NCBI GenBank assembly: GCA_029844215.1
Contig: CM056733.1
Coordinates: 69,159,794-69,223,793, forward strand
DNA from: Przewalskia tangutica
Lineage: Eukaryota > Streptophyta > Magnoliopsida > Solanales > Solanaceae
DNA length: 64,000 nucleotides
Direction: 5' to 3'
Each line of letters starts with the position of its first letter. Within the stretch, counting starts at the first letter, position 1. The notes beneath the pieces were generated by a model. It made no database searches. It saw only the letters and a program-made list of their open reading frames with translations, and had not been told where the DNA came from. Below, piece by piece: positions 1-8,980 of this stretch. A program made the position numbers and the translations under genes.

Positions 1-1
1 T

Positions 2-492
2 GTGGGGAAAGAAATAGTGCAGAGCATTGAGGAAATCAGCAGGTTGGTGACAACAGGTGGATTGGGACACGGCTCGCTTATTACCAGTCTATGCCACATG
101 AGTGCGGTCCCACAACTACCCACTGACACTCACGAGAGAAACCAACTGCCAGTGTCCTGTGGGATAGTGCACTCTTTCCCAGACCCTAGCCCCCCAGCAG
201 CCAGATGGAGAGTACAACCACCAACAGCAGCAGCAGCAGCAGAGGCCGCCATAGATGAAGATGAGCCTGAAATAGGGGCTCAATATGAGGCAGGACCTAG
301 CCACCGGCCAACCACAAGAGCAGAACCTTCAGAGCCCACAATGGGGCAATTGTACCAAATCAGAGGGAGATGATGCAGACCTTGCAAACAGTAGTACAAG
401 GACAGCAAGAAACAAGGCAACAAATCGACGAGCTGAGTGCCTTGTTCAACCAATGGTCGATGCATTATCCACCGCCACCACCACCATTTTAG
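2..492 (+). pseudogene. Athila third ORF, C-terminal end
   Basis: The first frame (2-373) is open from the window edge and contains GLGHGSLITSLC. That resembles the conserved core of the plant-transposon (env-position) ORF that Athila elements carry downstream of pol. A Pro/Ala-rich, low-complexity tail with an Ala run follows, then an acidic stretch. The frame stops at 373, but a second frame overlapping at about 370 continues with a Gln-rich segment and ends in PPPPPPF and TAG at 490-492. A small frameshift near 355-370 has therefore probably split one ORF. The function of this ORF is not established. Elements B and C keep only the Pro-rich end region. The assignment comes from motif memory, not a search. 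Confidence 0.55.
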
Positions 493-537
493 CCAAAGTC
501 TGTAAGTGTCTTTTTCTTTTATTTTCTTTGAGTCTTG

Positions 538-559
538 CACACATTGGGGACAATGTGTG
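538..559. repeat. Conserved 9-bp-arm hairpin of Athila A
   Basis: A perfect inverted repeat: arms CACACATTG and CAATGTGTG around a GGGA loop, five bases before the first polypurine motif. The same structure is at 4787-4808 in B (minus strand), and a slightly decayed copy is at 103-122 of the 30001 line (30103-30122) in C. Confidence 0.8.
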
Positions 560-563
560 ATTT

Positions 564-1698
564 AAGTTTGGGGGTGTTTTATTTGTGTGTCATGTTATGT
601 TTTATTTAAGTCTTTTTATTTGTTTTATGTTTATTTTGAGTCACCAAAATTTTTTCTTTTTTGATTCATAATTGCCTGTCAAAGATCATGTATGCTGTAG
701 TTGCTAGAAACACCTAGTGAAGTAAGGTGGAATAATGTAAAGGAATTGAAGCAACTATCTAAACACTTAGGTTAGATATGCCAAAAACTCACAGAATCTG
801 TCTATTTGGAGTTTCTTGCTTGAGTTATGCATGCTAAATGATAAATGCTTATGTGTTATGATTGCTTGCTATTTGAGGCGAAATAGTTAGGATATGCATG
901 TTAGGGAGATGACTCAGGCATTTCTTTGATAGCCAATTCTTACCATTCTTTTCTATCCTGCTTTAAAAATATCCCTAGTCATTCCATTGAGCCTAAATTT
1001 GAAACTTCTTCTTTGACACCCTATATTCCCACAAATTGTGCCATAAGTGAAAATATGAAATAGTGGAGTACATTGTGTTAAAAAGAAGAAACAAAAAGAG
1101 TGAACAAGTTTGATGCACCCCAATGGAAAAGTAATAAGAAAGAGGCAAAAGCCTAAGTTTGGGGGTGCCTATTAGTATAATACACTTCACTCTCCCAAAA
1201 CAAAAGAGGGGAAGGATAGAATTGAAGTGAAGGAAAGAATCAAAAGAAAAAGGGAAAAATTGAAAAGCCAAAGAGCTTATGGTACAGAAAAAAATGAGCC
1301 TAAATGTCTATCTTTACCAACCCCTACCTAAGCCTACATTACAACCCTCAAAGTCCTGAAGATCTCTTTTATGCATATCCAGAATTAGTGGAGAATAGCA
1401 AGTAAGCATGCCATAGGAATTCTTGAATTTATATGCATGATTGAGTATATTGACTTCCATTAAGCATGATGAATATGAGTTTGCGAAATATTTAGCTTCA
1501 TGTGTTTAGTGTGCTGAAAATTTCATGCTATATGTTCCTGCATATTATTCTGCTAACCTTCATGTTTTTCTAGTTAACATTTATGCAGCAATAGTAATTA
1601 ATGACAGGGAGTCTTTTATTTTTCGTTTCTTTGAGTCTTTTATTTTATTTCTTTCTATCTTTGCTCGAGGGCGAGCAAAGGTTAAGTTTGGGGGTATT
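564..1698 (+). other. Athila A 3' non-coding region with three polypurine motifs
   Basis: There are no credible genes here. AAGTTTGGGGGTG occurs at 564-576 and 1155-1167, and AAGTTTGGGGGTATT at 1684-1698 directly abuts the LTR. Only the last is placed to act as the plus-strand primer for reverse transcription. The other two are spaced about 590 and 530 bases from their neighbours. The same triplet arrangement is seen in elements B and C. Confidence 0.75.
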
Positions 1699-2215
1699 TG
1701 ATCGGTGTATTTTATATACACCTTTTGAGTCAGTTTTAGTTAGTCTTTTGTCCCGTTTTGCACATATAAGTGTCGTATTAGGATAGTTTTTCTTTCTTTT
1801 GAGTCAAAGTGGTTAAAATGGCCAAATGGCGGAAAAGGAGCAAAAAGAGGGCAAGAGGAGATGCGAGCCGAAGCAGAAAAAGTGGCGAGCAGTAAATCGG
1901 ACCAGTAGCGGCGCCTCCTGCGATCAGCGAGGCGCGGCGCGCCACTATCCGTAGAGGTCGAAGACTGGCGCGCGGCTCGCCGAGCAAAGCGGGGCGCGGC
2001 GCTAAACATCCGAGAAGCCACGAAGATCTGGCGCGCGGCTACCGAACAGCGATATCGGGGCGCGGCGCCAAAACACCGACGGATTGCAGAACTTCCGCGC
2101 GCGGCTCACATCTGCGGGGCGCGGCACGCCGCGAAAAATTAGGTTTTTGGACGAAATTCTGGGCCAGGCCTGAAGGAAAAGAGGGAGGCGGTTTTCAGCC
2201 TATAAAAGGAGAACC
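1699..2215 (+). mobile_element. Athila A 3' LTR, truncated
   Basis: It starts TGATCGG right after the polypurine tract and matches the start of the B LTR read on the minus strand from 3615. It contains a GC-rich array of diverged GGCGC/GCGCG modules (about 1905-2140) and a TATA box (TATAAAAG, 2201-2208). It ends abruptly at GAACC|TGATG, where the end of the B LTR begins. In B the matching sequence continues CTAGGCAG, so A was interrupted by B. Confidence 0.85.
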
Positions 2216-3615
2216 TGATGCGCGTAATATGCACACACTTTTAAACGCAAGTGCACGTTATCGTATCAAGTAGTATAGTCTTAGGTAAGACCGAATATCG
2301 TCCTCTAGGATTAGGGTTCAAGTACCAGTTATCTATTTTCTAGTATCTATTTGGTGAATTAATGAGTGATTGGTTGTTTATGACTAAGAATTATAAAAGC
2401 TATTTAAAGTATAAAGATTTACTTCAGGAGTGATGAGAATATGGCTTCTATGTATCCTTACTATCCGCTTATGTTACTTACTAATGCATTACTTATGGTA
2501 TTCTTCTTTTGGAGAAAGCAGGTTTACGAAATCGTTTTATACTCCCGTTAGGGTTATATAAACACTCAACCCCAGTATTGTTCCTTACCTAACTTTCGCT
2601 GATAAGGGTAACGCTATAGGAGGATTAAGCACAAAAACCTAGTTGACCGTCACGCACAATGCGCAAAATTAGGGTTGTTAAGCCTCTCATCAACGCTACA
2701 AATATAATTGAGGTATTTTCATCCCCAATTCAAGACTGTCTACCCAACTTACAGCATATTCACAATCCCCCCTTTTCAGAATCTGATTAGAAATCATATA
2801 GTGATAACTAGTTGTCAATTAGCTACCAAGAATTCAACTCAATTATTGGATAGATCTCTCAATAAGAATAATAACCATAAGCATGCATTAATTTATAACA
2901 TAAGGTTCAAGAAATTCAACATAGAAAGCCCTATAAGAGAATTAGTTCCTAGCCATGAATATGACAAGAACTAATTCAAAGTTCATCATGCAAAAACGGA
3001 ATTAAATAAAAGAAAAAGGAAAGAAATTACTAATGTTTAGGTCTCCAATCTCCTAGCAAGAAAATCTTGAGTTGTGCAAGAAAGGGAACCCTCAAAAACT
3101 GCCTAGGGTTCTCCTTATATAGGTTTAAAACGCCTCTCTACTTTTCCCTGCAGGCCTGACCCAAAAATCCGTCAAAAGACCTAATTTTCCGCGTCGGCGC
3201 CGCGGCCCTGCAGATGGGCGCCGCGGCGCCGGAAGTTCTGCAATCCTTCGGGTGTTTTGGCGCCGCGACCCTGATATCTGGCATGCGAGCGCCGCGCGCC
3301 GAGTCTCTGCCTCTCACGAATAGTGGCGCCGCGGCTCGATCTTCTGCGCTTCTGCGAATGATGGGCGCGCGGCCACGCTTTTGGCAGCGAGGCGCGCGGC
3401 TGGTCAGATTTTAGCCTCGTTCGCCACTTTCTCTGTTTTCAGCTCTGGCATCTCCTCTTTTGCCCTCTTTTTGCTCCTTTTCCGCCATTTGGCCATTTCA
3501 ACCACTTTGACTCAATAGAAAGAAAAACTATCCTAATACGACACTTATATGTGCAAAATGGGACAAAAGACTAACTAAAACAGACTCAAAAGGTGTATAT
3601 AAAATACACCGATCA
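2216..3615 (-). mobile_element. Athila B 3' LTR (1400 bp)
   Basis: Read on the minus strand it begins TGATCGG at 3615 and ends GCGCATCA at 2216, giving TGAT/ATCA ends. It contains the GC-rich module array, a TATA-like CTATATAAGG near 3115-3125 (minus), and an AT-rich second half. It is related to the LTR at 60583-61520 and more distantly to the LTRs of element C. Confidence 0.85.
3190..3415 (-). repeat. GC-rich palindromic module array in the B LTR
   Basis: Four to five diverged copies of a roughly 50-60 base unit built from GGCGCC, CGCGGC and GCGCG words. It includes the exact 14-base palindrome GGCGCCGCGGCGCC at 3217-3230. The surrounding LTR is AT-rich, so the base composition changes sharply. 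The same palindrome recurs at 5001-5014, 17052-17065 and 31455-31468. Confidence 0.75.
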
Positions 3616-5233
3616 AATACCCCCAAACTTAACCTTTGCTCGCCCTCGAGCAAAGATAAAAAGAAATAAATAAAATGAAAGACTCAATAAATAAGAAAAT
3701 AAACAAAGAAAATAAACAGACTCCCTGCCATTGATCACTTTTGCTGCATTAATGTTAACTAGAAAAACATGAAGGTTAGCAGAATAATATGCAGGAACAT
3801 ATAGCATGAAATTTTCAACACATTGAGCTAGATATTTCGCAAACTCATACTTATCATGCTTAAATGGAAGTCAATATACTCAAGTATGCATATAAATTCA
3901 AAAATTCCTATGGCATGCTTACTTGCTATTCTCCACTAATTCTGGATATGCATAAAAGAGATCTTCAGGACTTTGAGGGTTGTAATGTAGGCTTAGGTAG
4001 GGGTTGGTAAAGATAGGCATTTAGGCTCATTTTTCTGTACCATAAGCTCTTTGGCTTTTCAATTTTTCCCTTTTTCTTTTGATTCTTTCCTTCACTTCAA
4101 TTCTATCATTCCCCTCTTTTGTTTTGGGAGAGTGAAGTATATAATAATAATGAACACCCCCAAACTTAGGCTTTTGTCTGTTTCTTATTACTTTTTATTG
4201 GGGTCCAACGGGCTTATTCACTCTTTTTGTCTCTTTTTCTTTTAACACAATGTATTCCACTTTTTCATCTTTTCACTTATGGCACAATTTGTGGGAAAGT
4301 AGGGTGTCAAGGAAAAGTTTCAATTTTTTTTAGGCTCAATGGGGCTAACTAGTGATATTTTTAAAGTACGGGATGGAAAAGAATGGTAAGAATTGGCTAT
4401 CAAAGAAATGTCTGAGTCATCTCCCTAACATGCATATCCTAACTATTTCGCCTCAAATAGCAAGCAGTCATAACACATAAGCATTTATCATTTAGCATAC
4501 ATAACTCAAGCAAGAGACTCCAAATAGACAGATTCTGTGAGTTTTTGGCATATCTAACATAAGTGTTTAGATAGTTGCTTCCATTCCTTTACATTATTCC
4601 ACCTTACTTCACTAGGTGTTTCTAGCAACTACAGCATACATGATCTTTGACAGGCAATTATGACTCAAAAATGGAAAAAAATTTGGTGACTCGAAATAAA
4701 CATGAAACAAATAAAAAAAAAAGACTTAAACATAACATGACACGCAAATAAAACTAAAACACAAAAACACACCCCCAAACTTAAATCACACATTGTCCCC
4801 AATGTGTGCAAGACTCAAAGAAAGTAAAAGACAAAAAACACTTACAGACTTTGGCTAAAAATGGTGGTGGCGGTGGATAATGCTTTGAATTCCGTGAGGG
4901 GAGGATCATTTTTGATGTTTTGATCTGGCGATAGGGCCTTCGGATCAGGGTATCCTCTCAGACTCATAGTTTCCGTTGTGGCGCCGCGGCCCTGCAATTG
5001 GGCGCCGCGGCGCCCAAACTTCTGGGCGCCTTCTGCTCATTTGGCGATTTTTCTGGATATCCTTGGCTTCCACCTGTTAACACAGCACAGATACACGAAC
5101 CCAAGACCGTGAGACTGATCAAGACAAAATAAAAGAAACTAAAACAGAAGTTGAAATAACATAATTAAAACATTGGGTTGCCTCAACTAAGCTACTGTCT
5201 TTCTGATGCTTTTAGCCGGACGCAAGTTCCTTA
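3616..5233 (-). other. Athila B 3' non-coding region
   Basis: This lies between the integrase stop and the LTR. On the minus strand it contains a GGCAACCCAA hairpin remnant (5171-5189), a GC-rich module with the 14-base palindrome (4980-5035), the Pro-codon run that ends the third ORF in A (about 4850-4880), the 9-bp hairpin (4787-4808), and polypurine motifs at 4772-4782, 4157-4167 and 3616-3630. No complete ORF is present. Much of it is the inverted copy of 500-1698. Confidence 0.75.
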
Positions 5234-6661
5234 TTATTTTAAGAATTGAGAAGTTACCAAGTTCATGTATTCCATTTCATCGATCAGGTAGGGTTTTATC
5301 CTCTGTCCATTTACCTTGAAGGTGGCTCCCTCTCTCCCTTTTATTTCAATTGCTCCGTATGGGAATACTCTTACCACCGTGTATGGTCCTGTCCAACGTG
5401 ATTTTAACTTGCCTGGAAACAATCTCAACCTTGAGTTGAAAAGCAGCACTTGTTGTCCTTCTTGAAAGTCTTTTGGTATCAAATTCTTATCGTGCCATGC
5501 TTTCGTTCGTTCCTTGTAGATCTTTGTATTCTCATAGGCATTGTGTCGGAATTCATCTAATTCGCTCAGCTGTAGTAGCCTCCTCTGTCCAGCTGCCGTG
5601 GTATCCATGTTTAACTTCTTCATTGCCCAGTATGCTCTGTGTTCCAACTCTACTGGCAAATGACATGCTTTACCAAAAACTAATTTATAAGGTGACATAC
5701 CAATTGGTGTTTTGAATGCTGTCCGGTATGCCCACAATGCATCATCCAATTTGATAGACCAGTCTTTCCTTGAGCCGTTCACCGTTTTTTCCAATATGCT
5801 CTTCACTTCTCTATTTGACACTTCCGCTTGCCCATTAGCTTGAGGATGGTAGGCAGTTGTAGTGCGGTGGTAAACTCCATATCGGGAAAGCAATGAATTC
5901 AGCTGCCTATTGCAGAAATGGCTCCCTTCATCACTGATGAGAGCTCTTGGTGTGCCGAACCTTGTGAAAATATTCTTCTGGAGGAATTTTTGAACAGTTT
6001 TACTGTCGTTTTCTTTGGTGGCTACTGCTTCTACCCATTTGGACACATAGTCTACTGCTAGAAGGATATATTGATTTCCAAAAGATGGCGGGAATGGTCC
6101 CATGAAATCAATTCCCCACACATCGAATAGTTCTACTTCCAATATCCCGTGTGAAGGCATCTCGTTTCGTCTTGAGATGTTCCCTGTTCTTTGACAATTA
6201 TCACATCTCTGCACAAAGGCATGGGCATCCTTGAAGAGTGTTGGCCAATAGAATCCGCATTGCAATACCTTTGCCGCTGTTCTTGATGCCCCAAAGTGTC
6301 CACCACATGATAAGGTGTGGCAATGGGTGAGAACCTGGTGCATCTCTTCCTCTGGTATGCATCGCCTGATGACTTGGTCGGCACAGTGTTTGTATAGCAT
6401 CGGTTCCTCCCAATAGTAATGTTTTACTTCAGAATAAAACCTCTTCACTTGCTGTCTTGACAAGCCTGGGGGTAGAACTTTAGCTGCAAGAAAGTTAACA
6501 AAATCAGCGTACCAAGGTAAATTAGAATTCATACTTACTCGAAACAGTTGTTCGTCTGGAAAGTGATCATTTATTTGCACATCCTTGGTGTTCTGGCTCT
6601 CTGTGTTCTCGATGCCGACAAGTGGTGCTTCAAACTGAATTCTCTGTTCCTTTCTTATCAC
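5234..6661 (-). CDS. Athila integrase (end of a broken polyprotein)
   Basis: A 475-residue open frame covering the end of the RNase H-integrase linker and a complete integrase. The zinc-binding domain has H113/H115, H122, C153 and C156. The catalytic triad is visible as D185 (GIDFMG), D244 (LISDEG) and E280 (GQAEVS), with 35 residues between the last two, the normal D,D35E spacing. The C-terminal region has the SRWTGPY-like segment usual in gypsy integrases. The enzyme inserts retrotransposon cDNA into nuclear DNA. The apparent start at 6661 is an artefact of a frameshift with the upstream reverse transcriptase frame, which overlaps it by 32 bases. It is not a free-standing gene. This is the best-preserved transposon ORF in the window. 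Confidence 0.85.
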   Translation of the reverse strand: MIRKEQRIQFEAPLVGIENTESQNTKDVQINDHFPDEQLFRVSMNSNLPWYADFVNFLAAKVLPPGLSRQQVKRFYSEVKHYYWEEPMLYKHCADQVIRRCIPEEEMHQVLTHCHTLSCGGHFGASRTAAKVLQCGFYWPTLFKDAHAFVQRCDNCQRTGNISRRNEMPSHGILEVELFDVWGIDFMGPFPPSFGNQYILLAVDYVSKWVEAVATKENDSKTVQKFLQKNIFTRFGTPRALISDEGSHFCNRQLNSLLSRYGVYHRTTTAYHPQANGQAEVSNREVKSILEKTVNGSRKDWSIKLDDALWAYRTAFKTPIGMSPYKLVFGKACHLPVELEHRAYWAMKKLNMDTTAAGQRRLLQLSELDEFRHNAYENTKIYKERTKAWHDKNLIPKDFQEGQQVLLFNSRLRLFPGKLKSRWTGPYTVVRVFPYGAIEIKGREGATFKVNGQRIKPYLIDEMEYMNLVTSQFLK

Positions 6662-8420
6662 GAATCTCTACGTCAAATTCTTGTAGAAGTAGGACCCATC
6701 GAATGAGGCGAGGCTTTGCATCCTTCTTTGTCATTAAGTACTTTATAGCAGAGTGGTCAGTGTATACTATCACTTTATTTCCAATCAAGTAGGGCCTGAA
6801 TTTCTCAAACGCATATACTATAGCTAGTAATTCTTTTTCAGTAGTTGCATAATTTAATTGTGCGTCATTTAGAGTTTTACTAGCATAGTAAATGGATCTA
6901 AATACCTTGTCGATTCTCTGTCCAAGTACTGCTCCAATCGCATAGTCGCTTGCATCGCACATGAGTTCAAATGGGAGCTCCCAATTTGGTGCAATGACTA
7001 TGGGTGCTGAGGTAAGCTTCTCCTTGAGCGTTTGAAATGCGGATAAGCATTCTTTATTGAAGTCAAAGGCTACCCCCGTCATTAGCAATGTGGAGAGGGG
7101 CTTTGAGACCTTTGAAAAATCTTTGATGAATCTTCTATAGAAGCCTGCATGTCCAAGGAAACTTCTGACCCCTTTTGTTGATACTGGAGGTGGTAGATTT
7201 TCGATCACTGAGATCTTTGCTTTGTCTACCTCAATACCTTGGCTTGATATTTTATGCCCCAAGACGATTCCTTCGGTCACCATGAAGTGACATTTCTCCC
7301 AATTTAGCACAAGGTTATATTCTTCGCACCGGCTCAACACTGCTTCTAGATGCCTTAAACATTCATCAAATGATGCTCCAAAGACCGAAAAGTCATCCAT
7401 AAAGATCTCTATGGTTCTCTCTACCATATCTGAGAAAATTGCCATCATACACCTTTGAAAAGTAGCATGTGCATTGCAGAGTCCAAATGGCATTCTTCTA
7501 AAGGCAAATGTGCCAAAAGGGCAAGTAAATGTTGTCTTTTCCTGATCTTCTGGGGCTATTGCAATCTGGTGATACCCTGAGTATCCATCCAAAAAGCAAT
7601 AGTAGTTATGCCTGAGTCACTCCAACATTTGATCTAGGAATGGCAACGGAAAGTGGTCTTTTCTAGTTGCTTTATTCAATTTGCGATAGTCAATGCAGAT
7701 TCTCCATCTGGTGACTGTTCTCGAAGGGATGAGTTCGTTTCTTTCGTTAGCCACCACTGTTATTCCACCCTTTTTCGGCACCACTTGTACTGGACTTACC
7801 CAAGTGCTATCAGATATGGGGTAAATTACTCCTGCATCGAGCCATTTTAGGATTTCTTTCCTTACTACCTCCTTCATATTTAGGTTCAGTCGCCTCTGGG
7901 CTTCGATGGATGGTCTGCTCTCCTCATCTAGACGGATCGTATGCATTACCGTTGATGGACTTATCCCTTTTATGTCTGCTAATGTCCATCCAATAGCCCG
8001 CTTGTGATTCTTTAGTACTCTTAGCAGTTTATCAATCTCTTCGGTGGATAGGTGGCATGAAATGATCACTGGTAGGGTTTTCTCTTCACCTAGGTATCGG
8101 TATTGTAGATGATTGGGTAGGATTTTTAACTCTAACTCTGGGGCCTTCTCTGTGGATGGTAATGATCTTTCTGGTACCTGTCCCAGCTCTTCATACCTCT
8201 TTGTCCTTGTATCCCATTTTTCATAAGCATTCATCCAATTTGCATACTCCATCAGATCTGGATCGTTTCTACTATCATCATCCCATGTGGTCAGTACTTC
8301 TTCAAGCGTATCATCATATTCGAACTCTTTGTTTGACATTGTCTCTTCGATAAGATCAATGGCTGAGCAGTTATCTTTGGCCTCTGGAAAATTTCTTTGT
8401 TTGAAGAACATTAAAATCAC
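6630..8420 (-). pseudogene. Athila reverse transcriptase-RNase H, interrupted by one stop
   Basis: Two frames, 8420-7617 and 7592-6630, are in the same register and separated by an in-frame TGA at 7617-7619. The first holds the linker and RT fingers (WVSPVQVVPKKGG, RICIDYRKLN). The second holds the palm with the catalytic FMDDFSVFG motif at residues 64-71 of that piece, the thumb, and RNase H (DASDYAIGAVLGQ, YTDHSAIKYL). At the stop, element C has Arg (AGG), so a CGA or AGA to TGA change would explain it. The frame ends in GTENSV and shifts into the integrase frame. The intact enzyme would copy element RNA into DNA. Confidence 0.85.
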
Positions 8421-8460
8421 CTCTTCTTCATCTACTCAAGCTTTAATTCCCTTTTGAACA

Positions 8461-8976
8461 TCAACGAGCACATCCCGTGGCTAAGAAAGTGCACTTGATG
8501 ATGGGGATTCCATCGTTATCTTGTATGTCTAAGATAACGAAATCGGCGGGGAAGATGAACTTGTCCACTTTTACTAATATATCTTCGATGACTCCTCTCG
8601 GATGAACAATTGAGCGGTCAGCTAGCTGCAAGGTGATGTTTGTAGGTTTGATTTCTCCCATTTCTAGTTTGCAGAAAACTAGATAGGGCATCAGATTTAT
8701 GCCTGCTCCCGGTGCATACGGTGCCTTTTGACATTCAAACTTTCCAATAGTGCATGGGATGGTAAAGCTCCCAGGGTCTTGTAACTTCTGAGGCAGTTGT
8801 CTCTGTAGGATGGCACTACATTCTTCAGTTAACATCACCGTTTCGTAATCCTCTATCTTCCTCTTTTTGCTAAGCACATCCTTCATGAACTTGACGTAGC
8901 TCGGCATTTGTTCTAGTGCTTCAGCAAACGGGATATTGAGTTGCAATTGTTTGAGAACCTCCACGAATCTGGAGAA
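8461..8976 (-). pseudogene. Athila gag C-terminus and aspartic protease
   Basis: Reading on the minus strand, the gag end (KQLQLNIPFAEALEQMPSYV) leads into the protease domain (TEECSAILQRQLPQKL, then GSFTIPCTIG). Related copies have a DLGAS-type active site; element C reads CDLGEG at this place. Here it reads APGAGINLMP, so the catalytic Asp is gone. The flap/C-terminal side (LQLADRSIVHPRG, VDKFIFPADFV) is well kept. The frame shifts at about 8475, where the LGRPFLATG-like motif becomes KCTFLATGCAR. A further stop lies before the RT linker. Gag upstream of 8977 is missing. Confidence 0.8.
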
Positions 8977-8980
8977 TTGC

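Larger units (their letters stand above)
1..2215 (+). mobile_element. Athila-type Ty3/gypsy retrotransposon A, 3' part
   Basis: This is the 3' end of a plus-strand Athila-group element, cut by the window start. It holds the end of a third ORF (2-492), a long non-coding 3' region with three polypurine motifs, and the first 517 bases of the 3' LTR. The LTR stops at 2215, where minus-strand element B begins. Over most of its length it is the inverted counterpart of 3100-4870, with frequent identical stretches. The Athila assignment rests on the closely related coding regions of elements B and C. Confidence 0.85.
2216..8980 (-). mobile_element. Athila-type Ty3/gypsy retrotransposon B, 5'-truncated
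   Basis: This is a minus-strand element. From its 3' end it has an LTR (2216-3615), polypurine tract (3616-3630), a 1.6-kb non-coding region, integrase, RNase H, reverse transcriptase, protease and the last residues of gag. The 5' LTR and most of gag are missing: homology to element C stops near 8977 and a different LTR starts. The third ORF seen in A is absent. The polyprotein is broken at three places. The left flank GAACC (2211-2215) would be the target duplication, but the other flank is lost. Confidence 0.9.

Noticed and set aside
3214..3414. 66-residue Ala/Arg-rich plus-strand frame
   Set aside because: It is a by-product of the GC-rich module array of the Athila LTR, on the strand opposite to the element.
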